DNA of 64,000 nt from Alphaproteobacteria bacterium (GCA_021296325.1 JAGWAR010000001.1:86479-150478), one strand, 5' to 3'. Shown: positions 1-7,981, numbered from the stretch's first letter. The notes: generated from the letters alone by a model not told the origin. Made by a program: numbers and translations.

Positions 1-79
1 CGAGGCCGGCCTCGACCGGGTACAGGTGCGCAACCTCTCCGGCGGCATCGCCGCCATCCATTCGGCCTGGCGCGTGTAA
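1..79 (+). CDS. Rhodanese-like domain protein, C-terminal end (5' truncated by window edge)
   Basis: Only the last 25 codons are present, reading in frame from base 2 to TAA at 77-79. The tail contains NLSGGIAAIHSAW, which resembles the final strand and helix of rhodanese domains (V.NL.GGI.AW). Rhodaneses carry sulfur as an active-site persulfide, but the catalytic loop lies outside the window, so activity cannot be judged. It is followed 111 bases later by coaBC on the same strand. The assignment rests on this short motif alone and is tentative. Confidence 0.5.
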   Translation, partial: EAGLDRVQVRNLSGGIAAIHSAWRV

Positions 80-190
80 AAACGGCGGTGGGAATGGCGG
101 AAAATGGGCCCTTGCCTGCCCCCGCCCCGCCCCATACATTAATAACGGTTTTCTCTCGTAGTTTATCACCCCTGACCCCCGGCGCTCGCC

Positions 191-1399
191 ATGCTCGACG
201 GCAAACGCATCTTGCTCATCATCTCCGGCGGCATCGCCGCCTACAAGACGCTGGACCTCATCCGCCGGCTGAAGGAGCGGGGGGCCACCGTGCGCGCCAT
301 CCTGACGAAAGGCGGCGCCCAGTTCGTGACCCCGCTTTCCGTCGCCGCCTTGAGCGGCGAGAAGGTCTATCAGGACCTCTTCTCGCTGACGGACGAAAGC
401 GAGATGGGGCACATCCGGCTTTCCCGCGAGGCCGACCTCGTTGTCGTCGCCCCGGCCAGCGCGGACCTGCTGGCCCGGATGGCGAGCGGCCTGGCCGACG
501 ATTTGGCGACGACGGCGCTGTTGGCCACCGACAAGCCGGTGCTGATCGCCCCCGCCATGAACGTCGAAATGTGGGCGAACCCCGCCACCCAGGCGAATCT
601 GGCCCTGCTCGAAGCCCGCGGCCTCCTGCGCGTGGGACCCGCCGAGGGCGACCTCGCCTGCGGCGAGACCGGCCCCGGCCGGATGGTGGAAGCGACCGAC
701 CTTTTAAGCGCGATCGAGCGTTTCTTCGAACGCCCGACCCCCCTTCGCGGGCGCCGCGCGCTGGTGACCAGCGGCCCCACCCACGAGCCGATCGATCCCG
801 TGCGCTACCTTTCGAACCGTTCCTCCGGCAAGCAGGGCCATGCGATTGCCGGTGCGCTTGCCCGGCTCGGCGCGGAAACGGTGCTGGTGACCGGTCCGAC
901 CCGTCAGGCCCCGCCGCCGCTGGTGCGCGTGCGCGCCGTGACGACGGCGGAAGAAATGCTTGCCGCCTGCGAGGACGAACTGCCCGTCGAGATCGCCGTC
1001 TGCGCCGCCGCCGTCGCCGATTGGCGGCCGGTGACCCGGCCCAACCAAAAACTCAAGAAGGACGGTGAGCCGCCCATGCTTGAGCTTCAGGAAACACCGG
1101 ACATCCTCGCCCGTTTAAGCGCCGCCGGCCCACGGCGTCCGAAACTGGTCATCGGCTTCGCCGCCGAGACGGAAAGCCTGGTTGCGAACGCCGAAGCCAA
1201 GCGCGCGCGCAAGGAATGCGACTGGATGCTGGCCAACGACGTTTCCGACGACAGCGGCACGCTGGGGGGTGACCTCAACACCATCCACTTCATCTCGCCG
1301 GACGGGATCGAGGACTGGCCGACCCAAAGCAAGGATGCCGTCGCCGACACGCTTGCCGATCTCATCGTCGCCCATTTCCAAGGCGGCGCGGGCGCGTAA
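191..1399 (+). CDS. coaBC: Bifunctional phosphopantothenoylcysteine decarboxylase / phosphopantothenate-cysteine ligase
   Basis: This enzyme carries out two consecutive coenzyme A steps in the cytoplasm: CTP-dependent joining of cysteine to 4'-phosphopantothenate, then FMN-dependent decarboxylation to 4'-phosphopantetheine. The 402-residue length is normal for the fused form. The N-terminal CoaC half (about 1-180) shows the flavoprotein start ISGGIAAYK, the catalytic His in GHIRLSREADLVVVAPASAD, the substrate motif APAMNVEMW and the clamp ACGETGPGRM with its active-site Cys. The CoaB half (about 185-402) has VTSGPTHEPIDPVRYLSNRSSG and the LKKDG lysine loop. ATG at 191 begins the conserved start; no strong Shine-Dalgarno is visible. 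Its TAA shares one base with the next ATG (1399), so the following regulator is probably cotranscribed. Confidence 0.97.
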   Translation: MLDGKRILLIISGGIAAYKTLDLIRRLKERGATVRAILTKGGAQFVTPLSVAALSGEKVYQDLFSLTDESEMGHIRLSREADLVVVAPASADLLARMASGLADDLATTALLATDKPVLIAPAMNVEMWANPATQANLALLEARGLLRVGPAEGDLACGETGPGRMVEATDLLSAIERFFERPTPLRGRRALVTSGPTHEPIDPVRYLSNRSSGKQGHAIAGALARLGAETVLVTGPTRQAPPPLVRVRAVTTAEEMLAACEDELPVEIAVCAAAVADWRPVTRPNQKLKKDGEPPMLELQETPDILARLSAAGPRRPKLVIGFAAETESLVANAEAKRARKECDWMLANDVSDDSGTLGGDLNTIHFISPDGIEDWPTQSKDAVADTLADLIVAHFQGGAGA

Positions 1400-1831
1400 T
1401 GCGGATCTCCAAGAAACTGCTTTTCGCCCTCGAGGCCGTGCTTGACATCGCCTATCATTCCGGCGGCGAGGCCGTGCAATCGAGCGCGATTACGCGACGC
1501 CAGAAAATTCCGAAGCGCTACCTCGAACAGGTCTTGCAGCAATTCGGGCGTGCGCGGTCCCCATGGCGGCTACCGGCTGGCGCGGGAACGCCGGCGCATT
1601 TCGCTGGGCGACATCACGCGCACGGTGCGCGCGCTGGAAACGGCCCAGGACCCCTTGCAGGATTCGTCCGGTTCCGAGCTTGGTCACCGGATCCTGCGGC
1701 CGCTTTGGACCGAGCTTCTGGAGGAGACGATGGGGCGCCTCGACGCGCTTACTATCGAAGACCTGTGCGAGCGGGCGAACACGGCTCACATCCCGCGGGA
1801 GACGGAGGAAAAGGTCGATTTCAGCATTTGA
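1399..1831 (+). pseudogene. Rrf2-family transcriptional regulator, disrupted by a frameshift/short deletion
   Basis: The first half reads in one frame (MRISKKLLFALEAVLDIAYH ... IPKRYLEQVLQQ) and the second in the +1 frame (GVRGPHGGYRLARERRRISL ... KVDFSI, stop at 1829-1831). Both are clear parts of one Rrf2 winged-helix protein. Against IscR, about 7-8 residues between YLEQxxxx and VRGPxGGY are missing, and the frame changes near 1540-1547, consistent with loss of about 20-23 bases. The lost segment is the end of the HTH region before the wing, so a product would not bind DNA normally. The three clustered cysteines of Fe-S Rrf2 proteins (IscR, RirA) are not present, suggesting a CymR-like type. 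Its position directly before cysK fits a cysteine/sulfur regulator. An assembly error cannot be excluded. Confidence 0.8.
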
Positions 1832-1851
1832 TTTCGACCGGGCGACGGCCT

Positions 1852-1869
1852 AAATTACATATGTAATTT
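1852..1869. promoter_or_regulatory. 18-bp perfect palindrome upstream of cysK, candidate operator
   Basis: AAATTACATATGTAATTT is a perfect inverted repeat centred at 1860/1861, in an AT-rich island (about 1850-1900) inside GC-rich DNA. A second, looser repeat TAATT-N6-AATTA follows at 1871-1886. Both lie around the predicted cysK -35 region. Since the broken Rrf2 gene sits immediately upstream, this is a plausible site for that family (which binds AT-rich dyads), but the binder is inferred. Confidence 0.55.
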
Positions 1870-1898
1870 GTAATTATACACAATTAACATAATATAAT
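1868..1898 (+). promoter_or_regulatory. Predicted cysK promoter
   Basis: A perfect TATAAT lies at 1893-1898 and TTGTAA at 1868-1873 (19-bp spacer); an alternative -10 TAATAT at 1890-1895 gives a 16-bp spacer. Either would start transcription about 4-7 bases before the cysK ATG at 1909, so the message would be nearly leaderless. No good Shine-Dalgarno is visible there. Confidence 0.55.
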
Positions 1899-1908
1899 GG
1901 TGAAATAG

Positions 1909-2868
1909 ATGTCCGGGGCGAAACAAGCGGGACGGGGACGAATCTACGAGAACTTCTTGGAGACGATCGGCAACACGCCCCTCGTCCGTATTCCGAAATT
2001 CGCCGAGGCCCATGACTGCCCGGCCGAGCTCGTCTGCAAGCTCGAATTTTTCAATCCGCTTTCTTCCGTCAAGGACCGCATCGGGCTGGCCATGATCGAG
2101 GCGGCGGAAAAAACCGGCAAGGTGAAGCCCGGCTCGATTTTCATCGAACCCACCTCGGGCAATACGGGGATTGCGCTGGCCTTCGTCTGCGCGGCGAAGG
2201 GCTATCGCCTCATTCTCACGATGCCGGAAAGCATGTCGATGGAGCGGCGCAAGATGCTGCAACTGCTTGGCGCGGAATTGGAATTGACGCCAGCGGCGAA
2301 GGGCATGAAAGGCGCCGTCGCCCGCGCCGAGGAATTGCTGGAGCAGACACCGGAGATGGTCATGCTGCAGCAATTCAAGAACGCCGCGAATCCGGACATT
2401 CACCGGCGCACAACGGCGGAGGAAATCTGGAACGATACGGAAGGCAAGGTTGATGCCGTCATCAGCGGCGTCGGCACCGGCGGCACACTGACCGGCGTCG
2501 GCGAGGTGCTGAAAGAACGCAAGCCCGGCCTGCGAATGATCGCCGTCGAGCCAGAGGACAGCCCCGTGCTCAGCGGCGGCGCACCGGGCCCCCACAAGAT
2601 TCAGGGTATCGGTGCCGGCTTCGTGCCGGAAATTCTCGACAACAAGCTGATCGACGAAGTCGTGCGCATCGGCAACGAAACCGCCTTTGCCATGGCCCGC
2701 GAAATCGCCCGCGTCGAAGGCATGCCGGTCGGGATTTCCTCCGGCGCTGCCCTCGGCGCCGCCCTCGAGGTTGGTTCGCGCCCCGAGATGAAAGGCAAGA
2801 TGATCGTCATCGTCATTCCCTCCTTTGCCGAACGCTACCTTTCGACGGCGCTGTTCGAAGGGTTGTAG
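1909..2868 (+). CDS. cysK: Cysteine synthase A (O-acetylserine sulfhydrylase)
   Basis: A PLP enzyme that makes L-cysteine from O-acetylserine and sulfide in the cytoplasm. The 319-residue protein has the family layout: IGNTPLVRI near the N-terminus, the PLP lysine in [11 protein letters not shown], the substrate loop [12 protein letters not shown], the PLP-phosphate loop [10 protein letters not shown], and the C-terminal block [16 protein letters not shown]. The usual G of PSFGERYLST is A here. Start ATG 1909 gives the standard N-terminal length. It follows the damaged Rrf2 gene and an AT-rich palindrome/promoter, and precedes a MoeB-type adenylyltransferase by 26 bases. Together they suggest a small sulfur-assimilation transcription unit. 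Confidence 0.96.
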   Translation: MSGAKQAGRGRIYENFLETIGNTPLVRIPKFAEAHDCPAELVCKLEFFNPLSSVKDRIGLAMIEAAEKTGKVKPGSIFIEPTSGNTGIALAFVCAAKGYRLILTMPESMSMERRKMLQLLGAELELTPAAKGMKGAVARAEELLEQTPEMVMLQQFKNAANPDIHRRTTAEEIWNDTEGKVDAVISGVGTGGTLTGVGEVLKERKPGLRMIAVEPEDSPVLSGGAPGPHKIQGIGAGFVPEILDNKLIDEVVRIGNETAFAMAREIARVEGMPVGISSGAALGAALEVGSRPEMKGKMIVIVIPSFAERYLSTALFEGL

Positions 2869-2894
2869 GCAGGAAAGGCGCAGAACCTAAAAGG

Positions 2895-3704
2895 ATGGCC
2901 TTCAACGAAGAGCAGATCCGGCGTTACGCCCGCCACATCATCCTTCCGGAAGTGGGCGCGAAGGGACAGGAGAAGCTCGCCAACGCCAGGGTGCTGGTGG
3001 TCGGCGCCGGCGGCCTTGGCTCGCCGAGCCTGCTTTACCTGACCGCCGCCGGCGTCGGCACGATCGGCGTCATCGATGACGACGTCGTGGATTTAAGCAA
3101 CCTTCAGCGCCAGGTCGTTCACCCGACCAGCCGCATCGGGGTGCCCAAGGTGGAGAGCGCGGCGCTGACCCTTGCCGAGGTGAACCCGAACGTGCGCGTC
3201 ATCCGTCATCACGCGCGCCTCGATGCCGAAAACGCGCTCATGCTTTTCAAGGACTACGACCTGATCGCCGACGGCAGCGACAATTTCCCGACCCGGTTTC
3301 TGGTGAACGACGCCTGCTATTTCGCGCAAAAACCCCTGGTCACGGCGGCCATCCTGCGCTTCGACGGCCAGCTTGCGACCTTCCGCGCCTATGAGGAAGG
3401 CAATCACCCCTGTTACCGCTGCATCTTCCGCGAACCGCCGCCGCCTGGCTCCGTGCCGAACTGTGCGGAGGGCGGCGTGTTCGGCGCCGTCGCCGGTGTC
3501 ATGGGCACGATCCAGGCGACGGAAGTCGTCAAGGAACTGCTTGGCATCGGCCAAAGCCTGGACGGACATATGCTGATCTACGATGGCCTCGAGGGAAGCT
3601 TCCGCAAGATTGCGATCACGCGCGACCGGGCCTGTCCGCTTTGCGGGGAAAACCCGACGATCCACGGGATCGAGGCATCAAGCGAAGCAGCCTGCGCCGG
3701 CTGA
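2895..3704 (+). CDS. moeB: HesA/MoeB/ThiF-family adenylyltransferase (probable molybdopterin-synthase adenylyltransferase)
   Basis: E1-like enzyme that adenylates the C-terminal glycine of a small sulfur-carrier protein (MoaD or ThiS type) using ATP, so that sulfur can be loaded. The 269-residue protein shows the nucleotide-binding Rossmann motif VVGAGGLGSPSLLYL, the acidic turn IDDDVVDLSNLQRQ with the catalytic-type NLQRQ, the DGSDNFPTRFLVND motif, and two CxxC pairs (CYRC near residue 176 and CPLC near 249) that bind structural zinc. It ends in a short Ala/Ser-rich tail with no rhodanese domain. It is downstream of cysK on the same strand, so supply of sulfur for cofactors is a sensible role. 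MoeB versus ThiF cannot be separated by sequence reading alone. Confidence 0.88.
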   Translation: MAFNEEQIRRYARHIILPEVGAKGQEKLANARVLVVGAGGLGSPSLLYLTAAGVGTIGVIDDDVVDLSNLQRQVVHPTSRIGVPKVESAALTLAEVNPNVRVIRHHARLDAENALMLFKDYDLIADGSDNFPTRFLVNDACYFAQKPLVTAAILRFDGQLATFRAYEEGNHPCYRCIFREPPPPGSVPNCAEGGVFGAVAGVMGTIQATEVVKELLGIGQSLDGHMLIYDGLEGSFRKIAITRDRACPLCGENPTIHGIEASSEAACAG

Positions 3705-3717
3705 TCCGAAAACCCGT

Positions 3718-4704
3718 CTAGCTTTCCGTGCCGATGACCCGGTCGGGCGGCGAATGGCCGTCCACGAAGGTCTTGATGTTGATGAGGACCTTCTCCCCCA
3801 TGTCGACCCGGCCTTCCAACGTCGCCGAGGCCATGTGCGGCAGCAGGACGACGTTGTCGAGCTTCAAGAGCTTCGGGTTGACGGCGGGTTCGTGCTCGAA
3901 GACGTCGAGGCCGGCCCCCGCGAGCTGGCCGCGCTCGAGCATCCGGGTGAGCGAGTTTTCGTCCACCACCTCGCCCCGCGACGTGTTCACGATATAAGCC
4001 TCTTCCCGCATCAGTTTCAGCCGCCGGCCCGAAAGCAGGTGATAGGTCGCCGGCGTATGGGGACAGTTGACGGAGATGATGTCCATATGGGCGAGCATCT
4101 GGTCGAGGCTTTCCCAATAGGTGGCGTCGAGCTCGCGTTCTGCCGTTTCCGGCAGCCGGTGGCGATTGTGGTAGTGGATGGAAAGGCCGAAGCCGCGGGC
4201 CCGGCGGGCAACGGCGGAGCCGACCCGACCCATGCCGACGATGCCAAGCCGCTTGCCCCAGATGCGATGGCCGAGCATCCAGGTCGGGCTCCACCCTTCC
4301 CATTTGCCAGACCGCATGATGCGCTCGCCTTCGGCCAGACGGCGCGGCACGGCCAGGATCAGCGCCATCGTCATGTCGGCGGTGTCTTCCGTCAGCACGC
4401 CGGGCGTGTTCGTCACCGTGATTCCGCGCTGGCGGGCCGAACCGAGATCGATATGGTCGACGCCGGCCCCGAAGGAAGCAATCAGCCGCAAATTCGACCC
4501 GGCATGGGCCAGCACGCTGGAATCGATGCGGTCCGTGACGGTCGGGACGAGGACGTCCGCCTTTTCAACCGCCTGGATCAGCTCGGCCCGGCCCAGGGGA
4601 CGGTCGTCAAGGTTCAACTGCGCTTCGAACAGTTCCATCATCCGCGTTTCGATCGGATCCGGAAGCTTTCGGGTCACCACGACCAATGGTTTTTTTGCAG
4701 GCAT
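3718..4704 (-). CDS. D-isomer-specific 2-hydroxyacid dehydrogenase (glyoxylate/hydroxypyruvate reductase-like)
   Basis: A cytoplasmic NAD(P)H-linked 2-ketoacid reductase. The 328-residue protein has the substrate-domain start VVVTRKLPDPIETRM, the dinucleotide-binding GxGxxG as GIVGMGRVGSAVARRA (around residue 150), and the catalytic trio: Arg in NTSRGEVVDE, Glu in FEHEPAVNP, and His in LLPHMASAT. The insert GADHIDLGSARQRGITVTNTP-type segment is typical of GyaR/GhrB-like enzymes that reduce glyoxylate or hydroxypyruvate. It is convergent with moeB (13 bases apart) and divergent from the SH3 protein gene. Exact substrate is not determinable from sequence; the family call is safe. Confidence 0.93.
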   Translation of the reverse strand: MPAKKPLVVVTRKLPDPIETRMMELFEAQLNLDDRPLGRAELIQAVEKADVLVPTVTDRIDSSVLAHAGSNLRLIASFGAGVDHIDLGSARQRGITVTNTPGVLTEDTADMTMALILAVPRRLAEGERIMRSGKWEGWSPTWMLGHRIWGKRLGIVGMGRVGSAVARRARGFGLSIHYHNRHRLPETAERELDATYWESLDQMLAHMDIISVNCPHTPATYHLLSGRRLKLMREEAYIVNTSRGEVVDENSLTRMLERGQLAGAGLDVFEHEPAVNPKLLKLDNVVLLPHMASATLEGRVDMGEKVLINIKTFVDGHSPPDRVIGTES

Positions 4705-4825
4705 GCGTATTTACGCTCCTCGGCTCGGAGCCTCCCATAGCAAGGATATTACAGCCTTGTCCACTGCCTGTCCTCTGCGATACCGCTTTTCGGCAGGCCG
4801 GTTTTTTCCGAACCGGGCGCATCGC

Positions 4826-4853
4826 TTGACCCGACTTCTCGCTCCCTTATCTA
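4826..4853 (+). promoter_or_regulatory. Predicted sigma-70-type promoter for the SH3-domain protein
   Basis: TTGACC (4826-4831), a 16-bp spacer, then TATCTA (4848-4853), ending 41 bases before the ATG at 4895. It is in the divergent gap after the hydroxyacid dehydrogenase start. Spacing and hexamers are good; no experimental support. Confidence 0.5.
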
Positions 4854-4894
4854 ATGGGCACACAGCCACGATCAAGCCCAGGAAAAGCCCCGCC

Positions 4895-5395
4895 ATGCGT
4901 TTTTTTCACCCCGTTCTCGCCGCAAGCCTTGCCGTCGCGTTGGTGGCGTGCACGTTCGGCCAGGCACTGGCGGCAACGGGGTTGCCGCTTCCCAGATACG
5001 TTAGCCTGCGTGCGTCGGAAGTGAACGTGCGCACCGGGCCCGGCGTGCGTTATCCCGTTGACTGGGTGTTTCGCCGCCACGGACTGCCGGTTGAAATCGT
5101 TGCGGAATTCGATACCTGGCGAAAAATCCGGGACGCGGAGGGAACGGAAGGCTGGGTCCACCAGAGCCTGCTTTCCGGTAAGCGGGCCATCTTGGTGACC
5201 GGCGGACTGCGTACGCTTCACCGCAAGCCTTCGAAGGATTCGAAAACGGTGGCGAAAGCGGAAACGAATGTCGTCGGCCGGCTGATCGCCTGCCCCAAGC
5301 AATCCGAATGGTGCCGCGTCAATGTCGGCGCCTACGAGGGCTGGCTCAAGCGAAGCGATTTCTGGGGCGTCTATCCGAACGAAACCGTCGAATAG
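4895..5395 (+). CDS. Exported SH3-domain protein
   Basis: The 166-residue product begins with a signal sequence (MRFFHPVLAASLAVALVAC, then QALA-A). Either signal peptidase I cleaves after QALA, or the LVAC acts as a lipobox (Cys18); the second possibility cannot be excluded. After cleavage two bacterial SH3-like repeats follow: VNVRTGPGVRYPVDWVFRR with a matching GWVHQSLL end, then a second with LRTLHRKPSKDSKTVAK and CRVNVGAYEGWLKRSDFWG. Such domains sit in the periplasm and often bind peptidoglycan or partner proteins. ATG 4895 is chosen because the signal peptide begins there; the reading frame stays open far upstream without coding character. A good promoter precedes it. Partner unknown. 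Confidence 0.88.
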   Translation: MRFFHPVLAASLAVALVACTFGQALAATGLPLPRYVSLRASEVNVRTGPGVRYPVDWVFRRHGLPVEIVAEFDTWRKIRDAEGTEGWVHQSLLSGKRAILVTGGLRTLHRKPSKDSKTVAKAETNVVGRLIACPKQSEWCRVNVGAYEGWLKRSDFWGVYPNETVE

Positions 5396-5412
5396 AAACG
5401 GGAAACGACGTT

Positions 5413-6003
5413 TCAGTCGAAATCCTGCATTAGGGCGGCGTGTACATTGTCCGGGATACTCGCCATGTGCGCGTAACCGTCATGCCGGATTCCGAGGATA
5501 ACTTCCGTTTCCGGATCCCGAAACGCCGCGATCGCCGACGGCGTGAAAGGAAAGTGCAGGAAGTGCACGGAGGAGGCCTTGCCGCCTTCGGTCGATCGTT
5601 CGACGTCAGCTTCGGGGACGGCGCTGATCTTTTCACTGCCGACGTGAAGGGTAACCGCTTTCTCGACACCACCCAGCCTGGCGAGGAAGCGGGCGCGGCG
5701 ATCGGGATTTTCGATTTCGAACATCAAGGTCGCGACGAGTTCGTTTCCCTTCGGAATCAATGGATTATACGCGGCCAGTTCGTCGGCGATCTGGTCCTCG
5801 CCGCCCTTTTCGATGTAGAGCATCTCGTGAACCTGCCACCACATCGTATCGTAATTTTCGAAATAGAACGTCGCGTAAGGACCGACGGAAACCCGCCGGT
5901 TCTTCTTGATCGCCGAGACGTCCTGCCGGCGCTGGTGGCGAATTTTTTCGTACTCTTCAAGCAACAGCACGTCCGCACGGGTGATTTCGTGTTTGCCGGT
6001 CAT
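5413..6003 (-). CDS. DUF3501 family protein
   Basis: A 196-residue protein of unknown function, recognised by the family core FYFENYDTMWWQVHEMLYIE, followed by YNPLIPKGNELVATLMFEI and a C-terminal GKASSVHFLHFPF block. No signal peptide, membrane segment or cysteine is seen, so it is probably cytoplasmic. Start ATG at 6003 overlaps the TGA of the upstream Fe-S protein (ATGA), indicating translational coupling; the longer frame to 6123 lies inside that gene and is rejected. From memory, DUF3501 genes commonly sit with rubrerythrin and this type of CCG-domain Fe-S protein, as here, so a role in the same iron/peroxide-linked electron-transfer module is inferred, not shown. Confidence 0.9.
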   Translation of the reverse strand: MTGKHEITRADVLLLEEYEKIRHQRRQDVSAIKKNRRVSVGPYATFYFENYDTMWWQVHEMLYIEKGGEDQIADELAAYNPLIPKGNELVATLMFEIENPDRRARFLARLGGVEKAVTLHVGSEKISAVPEADVERSTEGGKASSVHFLHFPFTPSAIAAFRDPETEVILGIRHDGYAHMASIPDNVHAALMQDFD

Positions 6004-7346
6004 GGCGCCGACACCCCATAGGCGCGGGCAAAAAGTTCGATCGGATGAAAGGCCCGGTCCGGCACCGTTTCGCCGTCGAGGCGCGCCATGCCTTGCAGGA
6101 TGTGCTGTCCCGCCAGCGGGCATTCTGAAGCGACATGGGTCTTCTTCCCGTTGGCCGCCTGACGGGCGACCGGCTTGCCCACCTTCAGCGCCGTTTCAAA
6201 GTTTTCCTTCATGATGCCCCACGAACCGCCATGGCCGGAGCAACGCTCGATCACCTGAAGGTCGGCTTCGGGGATGAGGCGCAGCATCTCGACCGCCTTC
6301 TGTCCCATGTTCTGGGCCCTGGCGTGGCAGGCAAGGTGCATGGCCACGCCGCCATCGAGGGAAGAAAGCCCTTCCGCCAGGCCTTCCTTCAGCGCGATGT
6401 CGACGACGTATTCCGTGACGTCAAGGGTCGCCTCCGAAAGCCGTTTTACGTCGGCGTCATCGGGCAGAACAAGGGGCCATTCGAATTTCAGCATGAGCGC
6501 ACAGGACGGCATCAGGGCGATCACCGCGTAGCCTTTTTCGATCCAGGGCCGCATTTCGCCCGCGACCTTGCGGGCGCGTTTGGCAACCGAGGCCAGATCG
6601 CCATGTTCGAATTTCGGCATGCCGCAGCAGGTGGGATAGACGATTTCGGTTTCGACCCCGTTCCTCGCCAGCACGGCGCGGGTCGCAAAACCGATCTGGG
6701 GATTGTGGTAATTCCCGTAACAGGTCGCATAAAGCACCGCTTTGCGGCCGAAGGCGGGCGCCTCCCGGTTGACCTCGACCGGGTCGGCGGCAGCGGCCGC
6801 GGCGAAAGTCTTGCCGTGGAATTTGGGAAGGGCCGCTTCACGGTCAACGCCCGTCGCCTTTTCCATCAGGGTGCGCACCGGCTTGTTCTTCGTGTCCATG
6901 GCCCAGTTCGCAAGCGGGGCCATCGGCGCGGCAAGCCTGGCGTTGCGGTCGGTTTCCGTCAGCTCGCGGGCGGCGAGGGGCACCTGCTTTTCCTTCAGTT
7001 CCATCGCCCGGTAGCGCAGCATGAGATGGGGAAAATCGAGATCGAATTCGTGGGGCGGTACGTAGGGGCATTTCGTCATGAAGCACATGTCGCAAAGCGT
7101 GCAGGCATCCGTCACGCGCTTGAAGTCCTTGTCTGACACGTCCTCGAGCTCCCCGGAGGGCGCGGCATCGATTAGGTCGAAGAGACGTGGGAAGCTGTCG
7201 CAAAGGTTGAAGCAACGCCGGCAGCCGTGACAGATGTCGAAGACGCGGCGGCATTCCGCTTCGACCTTGGCCCGGTCCGTAAAGTCCGGGTCCTGCCAGG
7301 CAAGCGGGCGGCGCATCGGGGCGCCCAGGGATCCTTCACCAGCCAT
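6000..7346 (-). CDS. Heterodisulfide reductase/GlpC-like protein with two [4Fe-4S] motifs and CCG domains
   Basis: A 448-residue electron-transfer protein. N-terminal ferredoxin-type motifs are CHGCRRCFNLC (CX2CX2CX3C) and CTLCDMCFMTKCP (CX2CX2CX4CP). The C-terminal half has two CCG-type modules: one ending YPTCCGMPKFEHGD and a second with ACHARAQNMG followed by ERCSGHGGSWG, where the canonical CCG is CSG. GlpC, GlcF and HdrD proteins use these parts to pass electrons between flavoproteins and quinones or thiols. No flavin domain or membrane segment is present, so a partner is needed. It lies between rubrerythrin and DUF3501, with a strong hairpin separating it from rubrerythrin. Supplying electrons to rubrerythrin is plausible but unproven. 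ATG 7346 is the only reasonable start. Confidence 0.9.
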   Translation of the reverse strand: MAGEGSLGAPMRRPLAWQDPDFTDRAKVEAECRRVFDICHGCRRCFNLCDSFPRLFDLIDAAPSGELEDVSDKDFKRVTDACTLCDMCFMTKCPYVPPHEFDLDFPHLMLRYRAMELKEKQVPLAARELTETDRNARLAAPMAPLANWAMDTKNKPVRTLMEKATGVDREAALPKFHGKTFAAAAAADPVEVNREAPAFGRKAVLYATCYGNYHNPQIGFATRAVLARNGVETEIVYPTCCGMPKFEHGDLASVAKRARKVAGEMRPWIEKGYAVIALMPSCALMLKFEWPLVLPDDADVKRLSEATLDVTEYVVDIALKEGLAEGLSSLDGGVAMHLACHARAQNMGQKAVEMLRLIPEADLQVIERCSGHGGSWGIMKENFETALKVGKPVARQAANGKKTHVASECPLAGQHILQGMARLDGETVPDRAFHPIELFARAYGVSAP

Positions 7347-7387
7347 CGTTCCTTGCGTTCCTTGTCCTGCACTTCCTTGAAGGCGCG

Positions 7388-7440
7388 CCCGGAGGCGAAG
7401 GGGATGCGCAAAGGCATCCCCTTCGGAAATGCGCTCCGGG
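7388..7440 (-). other. Strong intercistronic hairpin between rubrerythrin and the Fe-S protein gene
   Basis: A perfect 12-bp stem CGAAGGGGATGC (7396-7407) / GCATCCCCTTCG (7414-7425) with a 6-base loop is nested in an outer 7-bp stem CCCGGAG (7388-7394) / CTCCGGG (7434-7440). No T-run follows on the minus strand, so it is not a classical intrinsic terminator. It could stabilise the upstream rubrerythrin mRNA or be a processing point. Confidence 0.7.
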
Positions 7441-7454
7441 TGGTGCCTTTGGGT

Positions 7455-7877
7455 TTACTGCCCGAGCGTGTCGAGGGCCTTCTGGAAACGCCCCGCGTGG
7501 GATTTCTCGGCCTTCGCCAGGGTCTCGAACCAGTCGGCAATCTCGTCGAAGCCTTCCTCGCGGGCGGATTTCGCCATGCCCGGATACATGTCCGTGTATT
7601 CGTGGGTTTCGCCGGCGATCGCCGCCTTCAGATTGGCATCCGTCTGGCCGATCGGCTCGCCGGTGGCCGGATCGCCGACCTCTTCGAGGAATTCGAGATG
7701 GCCGTGCGCGTGGCCCGTTTCCCCCTCGGCGGTCGAACGAAAGACGGCGGCGACATCGTTGAAACCTTCGACGTCCGCCTTCTGCGCGAAATAAAGGTAA
7801 CGACGGTTTGCCTGGGATTCGCCGGCGAAGGCCGCCTTCAGATTTTCCTCGGTTTTCGTTCCTCTCAGGGATGCCAT
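7455..7877 (-). CDS. Rubrerythrin (erythrin-type, no rubredoxin domain)
   Basis: A 140-residue four-helix-bundle di-iron protein that reduces hydrogen peroxide in the cytoplasm. The ligand pattern is complete: Glu20, Glu53-Thr-Gly-His56, Glu90 (with Glu93 nearby) and Glu124-Lys-Ser-His127. The C-terminal rubredoxin domain of classical rubrerythrins is absent, so electrons must come from another protein; the Fe-S gene downstream is the natural candidate. ATG 7877 has a fine GGAGGA Shine-Dalgarno. The upstream 176 bases carry a promoter overlapping a perfect TTAGAA-N3-TTCTAA palindrome, and irr is the next gene upstream on the same strand. Regulation by iron or peroxide through Irr is therefore likely (inference). 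The leader also contains a small hairpin (GCCGGC repeats, 7934-7949). Confidence 0.95.
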   Translation of the reverse strand: MASLRGTKTEENLKAAFAGESQANRRYLYFAQKADVEGFNDVAAVFRSTAEGETGHAHGHLEFLEEVGDPATGEPIGQTDANLKAAIAGETHEYTDMYPGMAKSAREEGFDEIADWFETLAKAEKSHAGRFQKALDTLGQ

Positions 7878-7981
7878 GTTTTCCTCCGTCTGGTTTTGGT
7901 CCCGAACTGCGTGGGCCGTTGGACGCGATGCCCGCCGGCGAAGGCCGGCCGGATGCGTTCGGCAAGCCCCGAAATTCTATA

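Noticed and set aside
88-1068. Open frame of 326 codons overlapping coaBC in another frame
   Set aside because: Arg/Pro-rich translation with no family features, typical of a shadow frame in GC-rich DNA; coaBC is certain in its own frame.
4798-4816. CCGGTT-N7-AACCGG hairpin as a terminator
   Set aside because: No T-run on either strand, and it lies between two divergent genes where a terminator is not expected.
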